Shown here: positions 17,050 to 25,559 of the stretch, piece by piece | Layout of the letters: every line of letters begins with the position of its first letter | Position numbering within the stretch: position 1 is the stretch's first letter | Source: an uncultured Fodinibius sp. | GTDB lineage: Bacteria; Bacteroidota; Rhodothermia; Balneolales; Balneolaceae | Direction: 5' to 3' | DNA length: 64,000 nt | NCBI GenBank assembly: GCA_913057775.1 | Contig: CAJXOG010000007.1 | Span: 1-64,000 of the forward strand | The notes under the pieces: generated by a model | Told to the model about the DNA's origin: nothing | What the model saw: only the letters and a program-made list of their open reading frames with translations | The model's database searches: none | Made by a program: the position numbers and the translations under genes

Positions 17050-20000
17050 TCAGTCTTCCTCCTCTACTATGGCGTTAAAGAAAGGAGACCAAAATTGCTC
17101 GGCAGCGGTTTCAAATGCTTTCTGCTGTAAGGGATTTTCAGATCCGAGCAGTAATTTATTATAGGGATCTTCTCCTTCACCAGGATAAGATCCATAATCC
17201 CTAACCCACTTGTTGCCGGCTTTATACAGTCCGGATTCCGGAGCACCATTTTTGTAGCAAACCTCCTCGGCGTATGCAAAGGTAGATTCAGGGAAAAAGT
17301 AGCAACGCTGCTGTAATCCCTGCCAATACGTTTCCAGCAGCTGCTCCAAAACTGTCGCGTAATCTTCCATTGCTCCTAACTGGTATCCTACAAAATCCTT
17401 TCGCTTATGGCGCGTAAATAATCGGCTAATTCCCGGGTGTCCGTCAGGTTTTACAGCTTGCAGGCAGAGATGTTTAATCCACAAATCAATTACGTCCTTG
17501 GGACGCATGCTCCCAAAACGATAGGCAATGCGTGCATTTTCGTAAATATCCGACAGTTTACCCGTCAGACGAAAATCTCTGACATGTAAATCAACCTCCT
17601 GATCTTCGATCTGCTGTTGATCCAGAATCCAACTCAGATTTTCTCCAAAATCTCGGACTTCATTAAGACGTTCTTGAAAAGCACGCCGGCCACTCCATCC
17701 CTCTGGCAGCATATCTTTGGCCTGTAGGTTTTTGTGATATGAGTCTAATGGTTTTTCCTTAAAGAAACGATCCAATAACTCTTGCCCCACCTTATAATTA
17801 CTTAAACCTCCAAGCGTAAACGGTTCGCGCTCTTCCGATAACACATCCTCCTCTCTCAAATATATTCCAAGTCTTTTTTGCAAAAGAAACTTGGCCGGAT
17901 GCTGAAAAAAGGCAACCAAATCCCCAACAGAAAGATGCTTCCACTCTTCATCAGGTTCAGGAAGTATCCCATCCAAAAATGGTGCGGGATTGGAATTCCC
18001 ATCCGCAAGTCCGCGACTTATCTTGAGCTGAGAATTCGAATAGCTAAGAAGGTCCCCATCGCTATAATAGTCGGGACTAAAAGCTTGTAAAGGGTGTTTT
18101 TTGATGATATCATCAGGATTTAGACCATAATGCATCTCAAGATACTCGACAAATTCTCTAAGCACTACTGATGAGGGAAACTCCGTATCCTGACGATTGC
18201 TCTGTCCCACATAGCTGAAATAGATATACTTGCGGGCGGAAAACAGATTTTCCAAAAACAGGTAACGATCCTGTTCTGACTGTACCGGATCTCCGATCTG
18301 CGTATCAAGATGCATCAGATCAAATTCTATAGGAATCTTAGACCGAGGAAAAGCCCCTTCGTTCATCCCAATCATTCCAATAACGTCAAACGGGATACTC
18401 CTCACTGGCATCAGTGAGCTGAAGGTAACTCCGCGACCAATACGTCCCCCACCGGTGGACTGCTGCTGTAACTGCTCGCCGAGCCAACGACGTACAACTG
18501 AAAACGGAACCTCATGATCGTATCCGGCCAGCGCGGCATTTTCTGTCAGCTTATTGACCTCTTCCCTGATCTTGTTCAGTTCCCAAAAATAATCGCGATT
18601 ATCCGGAAGAAAGCTATTCGTGATGTCATGTAATAAATCACTCCACTCTTCTGGTTTTCGAGGGATATCTGTACGATTAGAAATAGAAAACAGTTTATTG
18701 AGGAAAAATGACATTTTGCCGGCTAAATTGGCATCATCTGAAGTCTCCACCTCGTGATAAGCATAAATATCGTCATAGAGCTGATCATCCGATGTACGCA
18801 TGGCATACCCCAGAAGTATACGCTGCAGCCCCGCACGCCACGTAAAATGATCGCTCTCGGGCAGACCCAGATCCTTTTTGTCCTTTCCATCTATCCCCCA
18901 GCGGATTTGATTATCTCCCACCCACTGCTCGAGGCGATTTAATTCATCTTCAGTAAAATTAAAAGCCTCACGGATTGGAGTGCTATCCAATAGATCGAGC
19001 ACATCGGTTACCTTAAAACGGCTCACGCTTAGCTCTACAATTTTTAAGAACGTATCAGTAGCAGGTTGTTTTCCTCCTACAGCACGATCTGCAATTGAGT
19101 ATGGAATTTCAGGCTGACCTTCGTCAGGGGTAGCAAATACAGCCTCAATAAATGGTTCATACGTTTCTATATCAGGCGTCATAATTAAGATTTCATCGGG
19201 ATCCAGCTCCGGATTTTCATCCAGTATAGCCAGCAGCTGATCATAAAGCACCTCCACCTCGCGCATGGGGCTGTGGCAGTTGTGTACCTGTATGGATTGA
19301 TCAGCAGGCGGAACTGTTAACTTGTGCCCCGAGAGGGAATCATCGTCTCTTAAATCGGACTGAACGGACTTAAATAACGATTGTTTGGATGTATTTGACT
19401 CACCAACAGATTTAATATCCACATTGGTATAATCTGAAAACAGGGACATGAATTTTGCGCCTTCCTGCCCCATTGACTGTAGTAGTGGATTCTTGAACTG
19501 CCCTGTTTCTATTATTCTGGGATCAACAGAGAGGTGATAAAAATGAACCTCGGTCAGTTTTGAAAGTTTGGTCATCGTTTTGATAAAAGCCGGAGAAACC
19601 GACGAAACCCCAAATACCGTAATGCGATCGGGAATGTCATCTGCCGACAAATGACCTTCCTCCATCCCTTGCCATAGTCGCTGTTGTAACTCAGCCCGAT
19701 GTAGGTGCTTGCCCTCATAATTCTCTTTCCAATGACTTACCAATCTCCTCCAAAGTTCAGACTGCCATTTTTCGGCTTCTACACTTTTTGTGTATAGCTT
19801 TCTCTGTTCCCAGTCCAGTATCATTTGCGGACGATAAATCAGGTATTGATCAAAGACATTAGCAATTTTGGAAGCCAGCTTCCAGCTGCGCATCGAACGC
19901 TGATCAGGATCTTCCTCTTCGATATAGTGATGGAGATTCTCAAACTCATCCAAAAAACGTTCATCCTCAAAAAGCTCCATTAGTGTCCATGTCATAGGAC

Positions 20001-20265
20001 CGCGATCGGAAGGCAAGGTTTGTGGAATATCATCATTTAGCAATCGAATAAGGCTCCAGATGCGCTCGGAGGGAAATTCGAATTTAAGGTTGGCGGCAAT
20101 GCCCTCCTTTTCAGCCATTCGCAGCGACAGCCATCGGCCAATACCATGATTCTGGACTACAAATACTTCTTCTGCCAGCAAGTCTGAAGGTGGATTCTCA
20201 TCCAGCTCCAGGAACAGCCGGTCGGCCAGTTTTTCCAGTTCGGTACCATAATAAAATTTGAGCAT
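17050..20265 (-). CDS. recC: Exodeoxyribonuclease V gamma subunit (RecC)
   Basis: RecC is the scaffold and Chi-scanning subunit of RecBCD, formed of inactivated helicase and nuclease folds. The 1071-residue protein begins MLKFYYGTELEKLAD. It shows RecC-like blocks VVQNHGIGRWLSLRMAE, HCSPMREVEVLYDQLL, PYSIADRAV, and RGVTFSSLMPVRSIPFDVIGMIGM, which is highly characteristic. No Walker A is present, as expected. It is the first gene of recC-recB-recD. The 155-base gap upstream to the DUF1499 gene should contain the operon promoter. The organism's Chi sequence cannot be read from this window. Confidence 0.94.
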   Translation of the reverse strand: MLKFYYGTELEKLADRLFLELDENPPSDLLAEEVFVVQNHGIGRWLSLRMAEKEGIAANLKFEFPSERIWSLIRLLNDDIPQTLPSDRGPMTWTLMELFEDERFLDEFENLHHYIEEEDPDQRSMRSWKLASKIANVFDQYLIYRPQMILDWEQRKLYTKSVEAEKWQSELWRRLVSHWKENYEGKHLHRAELQQRLWQGMEEGHLSADDIPDRITVFGVSSVSPAFIKTMTKLSKLTEVHFYHLSVDPRIIETGQFKNPLLQSMGQEGAKFMSLFSDYTNVDIKSVGESNTSKQSLFKSVQSDLRDDDSLSGHKLTVPPADQSIQVHNCHSPMREVEVLYDQLLAILDENPELDPDEILIMTPDIETYEPFIEAVFATPDEGQPEIPYSIADRAVGGKQPATDTFLKIVELSVSRFKVTDVLDLLDSTPIREAFNFTEDELNRLEQWVGDNQIRWGIDGKDKKDLGLPESDHFTWRAGLQRILLGYAMRTSDDQLYDDIYAYHEVETSDDANLAGKMSFFLNKLFSISNRTDIPRKPEEWSDLLHDITNSFLPDNRDYFWELNKIREEVNKLTENAALAGYDHEVPFSVVRRWLGEQLQQQSTGGGRIGRGVTFSSLMPVRSIPFDVIGMIGMNEGAFPRSKIPIEFDLMHLDTQIGDPVQSEQDRYLFLENLFSARKYIYFSYVGQSNRQDTEFPSSVVLREFVEYLEMHYGLNPDDIIKKHPLQAFSPDYYSDGDLLSYSNSQLKISRGLADGNSNPAPFLDGILPEPDEEWKHLSVGDLVAFFQHPAKFLLQKRLGIYLREEDVLSEEREPFTLGGLSNYKVGQELLDRFFKEKPLDSYHKNLQAKDMLPEGWSGRRAFQERLNEVRDFGENLSWILDQQQIEDQEVDLHVRDFRLTGKLSDIYENARIAYRFGSMRPKDVIDLWIKHLCLQAVKPDGHPGISRLFTRHKRKDFVGYQLGAMEDYATVLEQLLETYWQGLQQRCYFFPESTFAYAEEVCYKNGAPESGLYKAGNKWVRDYGSYPGEGEDPYNKLLLGSENPLQQKAFETAAEQFWSPFFNAIVEEED

Positions 20266-20420
20266 TATGCCTCGCTTGATCGGGTATCTACCTGATTTCT
20301 AAGTGATAGCAAAAACCGAAAAAACCGTACAAAAGTAAACACCTAAGAAGACTGGCCAGAACAACAAAAACCCAAATATTATATCATAACATTATATACC
20401 GGTATCCTGAATATTTGCTG

Positions 20421-21170
20421 TTACTGATCTTTGACTGCCTCCAAGTAATCCCGAATACGATGTGCGTTAACCCCGATATCACCACGACCGATGCGCGAAA
20501 CTGAGCGGACGTCAATTCTGGTGGAATCTGCTGTTTGAGCTGTATCTACCCGAATCACAATATCGTCGACAAATCCGAACCAAGGCAACTTATCGTAGGC
20601 TTCAATGAGTCCAGACTCTCGGTCCCGTGTCACAATTTCTTCCCATGGCATTTGCTCAGCTGCTGCAAGAGCACGGTCAAAGGCTTGATTATAATCAACA
20701 TCAAGATAGAGCGTTTCTATATTGGGATAGGCCTCACGTTGCATATCTGCCTTCTCTTGGTCTCCATAAGTAGTATCATTGGGTGCATCAGCTCGCAGAG
20801 AAACAATTGCCCTAAATGTTGGCGGATTTTCAATATCGGTTGATATATCATGAATAGGAGGATATTCCTGGGCCTCGGTAAACCAGTATCCAATGGTGCT
20901 CATTACGCCGATGCTAAGAATGAGTGCCAGCACCACTAATCCGGCCCCACCCTTTTGGGGATTATTTCTGCGAGAGAACCCAAACACAACGGCCAGCGAA
21001 AACCCTATGAGTGCCAGCACACCACTACCCGGAAGCAGCCATGTAAAGGCGGTGCCCAATCCCCACCAGTTCCACTGATATCCATATCCTGCAAGCACTA
21101 ATAATACAGCTGCTACGATTCCAAATATTCCACTTAACAGCGCCCATTTCGAAGTTTTCTGCTGATCCAT
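20421..21170 (-). CDS. DUF1499 membrane protein
   Basis: The 249-residue protein has three N-terminal membrane segments (about residues 10-32, 44-66 and 75-97), followed by a soluble DUF1499 domain at about 105-247. Domain hallmarks are PPIHDISTDIENPPTF, LPWFGFVDDIVIRV and DVRSVSRIGRGDIGVNAHRI. DUF1499 proteins are widespread in bacteria and plastids, with no established biochemical function. It is separated by 36 bases from an upstream EamA permease gene on the same strand, and the two could be co-transcribed. The soluble domain is probably periplasmic or cytoplasmic depending on topology, which cannot be decided here. Confidence 0.9.
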   Translation of the reverse strand: MDQQKTSKWALLSGIFGIVAAVLLVLAGYGYQWNWWGLGTAFTWLLPGSGVLALIGFSLAVVFGFSRRNNPQKGGAGLVVLALILSIGVMSTIGYWFTEAQEYPPIHDISTDIENPPTFRAIVSLRADAPNDTTYGDQEKADMQREAYPNIETLYLDVDYNQAFDRALAAAEQMPWEEIVTRDRESGLIEAYDKLPWFGFVDDIVIRVDTAQTADSTRIDVRSVSRIGRGDIGVNAHRIRDYLEAVKDQ

Positions 21171-21206
21171 AGTCCTCTTAGTTAGTTAATATTTAATATA
21201 CTGATT

Positions 21207-22106
21207 TCAATCACGCACACCGCCTCTTCGCTTAATTTGTACCAATACAACGGCTGATAATATGAAAAGCATTCCAATAATTTGAAAAATGCTTAGAACC
21301 TCATTAAAGAACCAGACGCCTAACAAGGTTGCTACAAGCGGCTCAACTGTTGCTGCAATAGATGCCCGACCACTTTCAACCATCGACAACCCCATGGTAT
21401 ATAAAAAGTACGCCAACGCTGACGGAAAAAAACCAAGTCCCAGAATATTAAGCCAAACCGTTTGTGATTGTAGTTGCTGGGGCGAAATAGTTAATCCGCT
21501 GGTTGGCAGCATTACGATCGAGGCAAAAACAAAAGTGTATGTTATAACGGTAAGCGGATGATACTTTTTAAGCGCATGCTTGCCAAAAATACTGTAAAGC
21601 GCATAGCCGAATCCCGATCCCAAGCCCACCAAAATACCATACCAAGAGATGCGATCAGCATTTATGGGAAAGACTTTTATGACGAGTATACATCCAAACA
21701 ATGTTAGCAAGAGGGCTCCAATTTTACGCGACGTCATCGGTTCCCCAAAGAAGATACGAGATAGTACCACTACAAAAGCAGGTCCGGTGTAGAGTAAGAT
21801 TACAGCAATAGATAGTGATATTTCTTCGATAGCCGTAAAATACGCCCAACTAAAAAAGACTGTGCTGAAGATACCCGTGCCAATAAAACTCATCGAATCT
21901 TTGAGGTCTATTTTAAGAAGCTGTGGACTTTTAATAGCCACAAACAGCACCAGCATTACCGAGGCACCTACCACGCGAAGCGTGACAATTTGAAAGGCTG
22001 AAAACCCCTGCTGTGAAAGATTGTCAACAAAAATGCCAATAATACCCCAGAGTGCAGCTCCAAGAAATACATAAATATAGGCCAATCGATTGTTTGATTG
22101 AGACAA
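21207..22106 (-). CDS. EamA/DMT family permease
   Basis: This integral membrane protein has ten hydrophobic segments in two EamA repeats, with the repeat hallmarks FLGAALWGIIGIFVDNL at the start and TVEPLVATLLGVWFFNE in the second half. Drug/metabolite transporters of this type export metabolites or amino acids; the substrate is not readable. There is no ATG start. The track uses a TTG at 22178, and GTG at 22151 and TTG at 22106 are also in frame. I prefer TTG 22106 because it leaves the usual short polar N-terminus (SQSNNR) before the first helix and gives 300 residues. Start assignment is therefore uncertain. Confidence 0.87.
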   Translation of the reverse strand: MSQSNNRLAYIYVFLGAALWGIIGIFVDNLSQQGFSAFQIVTLRVVGASVMLVLFVAIKSPQLLKIDLKDSMSFIGTGIFSTVFFSWAYFTAIEEISLSIAVILLYTGPAFVVVLSRIFFGEPMTSRKIGALLLTLFGCILVIKVFPINADRISWYGILVGLGSGFGYALYSIFGKHALKKYHPLTVITYTFVFASIVMLPTSGLTISPQQLQSQTVWLNILGLGFFPSALAYFLYTMGLSMVESGRASIAATVEPLVATLLGVWFFNEVLSIFQIIGMLFILSAVVLVQIKRRGGVRD

Positions 22107-22292
22107 TGTCTTATCTACTAATGATCGTGCAGCGTTGCACAGAGAATACACAGAGTTGCAGGAATATTCCAGCCACAAACTTCAAAAATAAAGCTTCCCG
22201 TGCCGCTAATTTTTTGTTGCAATTATAAAGAAACTGCTGCATGTTTGGCTTTACAAATTGGGTACCCAAATAACTTATTTCAGTACTTTCAG

Positions 22293-24278
22293 ATGATTCG
22301 ACCGCAAACCGATCTATCCCAAAAGCAGGCGATATCACTTTATAAAAATTTACTTCTTCCCCGTCGTATTGAGGAGCGCATGCTTAAATTGCTAAGACAA
22401 AACAAAATCAGCAAATGGTTTTCCGGAATGGGACAGGAAGCTATTTCTGTGGGTGTTACCACTGCCCTTTCTGATCAGGATTACCTGTTGCCGATGCACC
22501 GAAATCTGGGACTCTTTACTACCCGTGGCGTTGATCTGTACAAATTGTTTTGCCAACTTTTAGGCAAAGCTGACGGCTTTACCGGCGGACGTGATCGCTC
22601 GTTCCACTTTGGTGTACCCGAAAAACGAATTGTGGGCATGATCTCTCACTTGGCTGCCACTATGCCCGTTGCTGATGGATTGGCCTTGGCCTCCAAGCTG
22701 CGTGAAGAAAATTTTGTAGCCGCCAGCTTTTGCGGAGATGGGGCAACCAGCGAAGGGGAGTTTCACGAGGCACTAAATCTGGCCGCCGTCTGGGAGCTGC
22801 CGGTTATTTTTGTGATTGAAAACAACGGCTATGGACTGTCGACACCCACCAGTGAGCAGTACGCCTGTGATGATCTGGTAGATCGTGCCAATGGATACGG
22901 TATGCACGGGGTTAAAATTGACGGTAATGATGTTTTTGCGGTGATGGATGCGGTCTCTGAGGCCAAAGAGCATGCGCTAAAGCAAGGGCCCACTTTAATT
23001 GAAGCTAAAACCTTTCGCATGCGGGGACACGAAGAAGCTTCCGGCACGTTTTACGTCCCCGATGAAAAATTTGAAAAGTGGGACGATAAAGATCCCATTG
23101 ACCGCTTTGCCAAATGGTTAAAGTCCGAAAACATCGTTTCTGGAGATGATGAGCTTAATGACATTCAAGATGAAATTGACGACTATTTCTTGCCTGAATT
23201 GGAGCGGGCGCTGGAAGCCGATGACCCGGTTTTTGATCAGCAAACTGAAGAAAATCGCTTATTTAGCCCGGTAACCTTTCCTGAAAGGTCTTCTGAAGAT
23301 AACTCCACATCAGAGAAGCGTTTTGTAGACGCTATCCAGTTTTCGCTACGGCAAGCATTTGATGAGGATGACGATTTTATCATCCTGGGACAGGATATTG
23401 CCGAATACGGCGGAGTATTTAAAATTACCGAGGGATTTGTTGAACAGTTTGGAAAAGACCGCATCCGCAACACGCCCATCATAGAAGCAGGTGCTTTAGG
23501 TTGTGCCCTCGGGCTTGCTTTGGAAGGATTTAAACCGGTGGTCGAAATGCAGTTTGCCGATTTTATTTCCTGCGGATTCAATCAAATAATTAACAATATT
23601 TCAAAGGGACAGTATCGCTGGATGCCCCCAATTAATATCACCATTCGAGCTCCGCACGGAGCCGGCGTAGGTGCTGGACCCTTTCACTCACAATCACCCG
23701 AAGGCTGGTTCATGCAGCATCCGGGCCTCAAAATTGTGGTTCCGTCTACCGTCAAAGATGCCCAAAACTTGTTGCACAGTGCCCTATATGATCCTAATCC
23801 TGTACTCTTTTTTGAGCACAAAAAGCTCTATCGGAGTATTCGAAATACTACTCCCGATCACTGTACACCTGAAGAACTCGGCAAAGCTAAAGTTCGTCGC
23901 CAAGGTACCGACGCCACTATTATCACCTACGGAATGGGAGTGCATTGGGCACAGGAAATAGCAAATATGTATGCAGATCAGGGAACAGAAATTGAAATTC
24001 TTGACCTGCGCTGTCTGGCTCCACTTGATATGGAAACCGTTAAACAATCCGTATCAAAAACCAACAAAGTACTGCTTTTACAGGAACCTTCCACCACACT
24101 CGGACCTATGAGTGAGCTTTCCTCCCTTATTACTGAAGAATGTTTTGAAGAACTGGATGCCCCAATAATACGGTGCTCTTCGCTGGATATACCTGTGCCC
24201 TTTAGTCCCAAGTTAGAAAAACATTACCTGGCTGATAAACGACTAAAAAACAAAATAGACAAACTCCTGAAATATTGA
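22293..24278 (+). CDS. Thiamine-dependent 2-oxoacid dehydrogenase E1, fused alpha and beta subunits
   Basis: The 661-residue protein joins an E1 alpha domain (about residues 1-320) to an E1 beta domain (about 340-661). The TPP-binding motif GDGATSEGEFHEALN...VIENNGYGLST lies in alpha. Beta shows EYGGVFKITEGF, NTPIIEAGALGCALGLAL and HSQSPEGWFMQHPGLK, which best match branched-chain 2-oxoacid dehydrogenase. It decarboxylates a 2-oxoacid and loads the acyl group on a lipoyl E2 not found in this window. The track starts at 22200, but the ATG at 22293 (MIRPQTDLSQK) is the better start because the upstream codons do not resemble the family. It converges with the GTDC1-like gene. Confidence 0.92.
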   Translation: MIRPQTDLSQKQAISLYKNLLLPRRIEERMLKLLRQNKISKWFSGMGQEAISVGVTTALSDQDYLLPMHRNLGLFTTRGVDLYKLFCQLLGKADGFTGGRDRSFHFGVPEKRIVGMISHLAATMPVADGLALASKLREENFVAASFCGDGATSEGEFHEALNLAAVWELPVIFVIENNGYGLSTPTSEQYACDDLVDRANGYGMHGVKIDGNDVFAVMDAVSEAKEHALKQGPTLIEAKTFRMRGHEEASGTFYVPDEKFEKWDDKDPIDRFAKWLKSENIVSGDDELNDIQDEIDDYFLPELERALEADDPVFDQQTEENRLFSPVTFPERSSEDNSTSEKRFVDAIQFSLRQAFDEDDDFIILGQDIAEYGGVFKITEGFVEQFGKDRIRNTPIIEAGALGCALGLALEGFKPVVEMQFADFISCGFNQIINNISKGQYRWMPPINITIRAPHGAGVGAGPFHSQSPEGWFMQHPGLKIVVPSTVKDAQNLLHSALYDPNPVLFFEHKKLYRSIRNTTPDHCTPEELGKAKVRRQGTDATIITYGMGVHWAQEIANMYADQGTEIEILDLRCLAPLDMETVKQSVSKTNKVLLLQEPSTTLGPMSELSSLITEECFEELDAPIIRCSSLDIPVPFSPKLEKHYLADKRLKNKIDKLLKY

Positions 24279-24356
24279 TTCGTACTACGAATCTTCCTCA
24301 AAAAATTAGTAAGCCCTAAAAAATTTGGTAGAGATAGGTAAGAAATGAATCAGTAA

Positions 24357-25490
24357 TCAGGATAAAGCCGATGAAATATCCAGATCCAGGCACTCCTCAA
24401 ACATGGCGTCAAAGGAGTCGATACGCTTTGACCAGTCGAGGTGCTCGTTAATATTTTGCAGGGATGCTTTTGGAAGCGGTTTTGATTCTTCTGTCAACAG
24501 ATCTTTTAGATAGTGGAAAAGATCGTCTTCGGTATCATATAAAACAGGAGCATGCAAAAGTGGTTTGTGCAAGCTCTCGGGAATTAATTCGGGGTAATGA
24601 AGCCGGTTGGGTACTAAGGGATGACAACCGCAGTAGATAGCTTCCATGATCGCTACACAGAAAAACTCATATGTAGCTGTTGAAACTACGATATCACCAC
24701 TGTGGAGCAGTCGGCTGTAGTTTTCACGATCCTCTACATATCCAAAATGGGTGATATGTCGCCCATAACGCTCCCAGGCTTTTTCGAACTCTTCGGGCTT
24801 CTCATGTTGGGTATCGCCCGCCAGAATAAGATCGAAGGTGAGATCAATATCATTTAAGCGATTGAGCACCCGAAAAAACATGGCGGGATTACGATCGAAC
24901 TGCCAGCGCTGATTCCAAACAATCACCGGATTATCGTTTTCTTTGCGCTGATCGGGCTGGGAATCAAAGCGTTGTAGATCGAGTCCGGGATATAATACTA
25001 TACTCTTTTCAGCAATTTTATCAACCGGATAATAATACTTGTCATCGGGATAGTTCTCCAAAAATTCGGGGAGCGCTTTCAGGAAATCATTACGGTGAAA
25101 TTCGGATGAAAAGATGAGACGATCCGCCGAAAGCATGCTTAAATAGTTGAGGTAGCTGTAGGTTTGATCGCGTTCCTCTCCCTCGGGCATCGGCTGGGTA
25201 AACTGATTCTCATGCATGTACATCACTTTCGGCACCTCGGCGAAGCGGGGATTGGTCAGTGAAAGAAAAGCCGGCAGGTTCGTCATGCTGCTGACCAACA
25301 ACAAATCAATATCCTCTTCAACCTCCTGAGTCATTCCAGCCAGCACCACCGAATTGCCATGCATACGCCACTTTCGTCCCTTGTAACTGAGGTTAATCGA
25401 GATAATATTGTGACGGGAATATTTCTCCAGTCCCCTTAAAAAAGCTTTATGTGAACCGCTAAAAAACGGTTCTACGGCCAGAATATTCAT
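24357..25490 (-). CDS. GTDC1-like glycosyltransferase, candidate tRNA-queuosine alpha-mannosyltransferase
   Basis: The 377-residue protein starts MNILAVEPFFSGSHKAFL, matching the DUF3524 N-terminus of GTDC1 proteins (MSILIIEAFYGGSHK in human, from memory). It also has the family's MYMHENQFTQP and a FSSEFHRNDFL block. The C-terminal half is a GT4-type Rossmann domain with VIVWNQRWQFDRNP and an EX7E motif in YEFFCVAIMEAIYCGCHPLVP. Vertebrate GTDC1 (QTMAN) mannosylates queuosine-34 of tRNA-Asp. Bacterial members carry the same annotation, but their substrate is largely untested. No queuosine genes are nearby. It is separated by 69 bases from mutL upstream on the same strand. Confidence 0.83.
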   Translation of the reverse strand: MNILAVEPFFSGSHKAFLRGLEKYSRHNIISINLSYKGRKWRMHGNSVVLAGMTQEVEEDIDLLLVSSMTNLPAFLSLTNPRFAEVPKVMYMHENQFTQPMPEGEERDQTYSYLNYLSMLSADRLIFSSEFHRNDFLKALPEFLENYPDDKYYYPVDKIAEKSIVLYPGLDLQRFDSQPDQRKENDNPVIVWNQRWQFDRNPAMFFRVLNRLNDIDLTFDLILAGDTQHEKPEEFEKAWERYGRHITHFGYVEDRENYSRLLHSGDIVVSTATYEFFCVAIMEAIYCGCHPLVPNRLHYPELIPESLHKPLLHAPVLYDTEDDLFHYLKDLLTEESKPLPKASLQNINEHLDWSKRIDSFDAMFEECLDLDISSALS

Positions 25491-25559
25491 ATAATGATTA
25501 TAAAAACTTTAAACCTGCTACACTTCCTATATGCAGCAAGGTTAATAGTAATTAACTAC

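Noticed and set aside
24277-24293. GATTCGTA-C-TACGAATC palindrome at the end of the E1 gene
   Set aside because: It overlaps the stop codon, its loop is too small for a full stem, and no T-run follows directly, so a terminator or site call is not supported.
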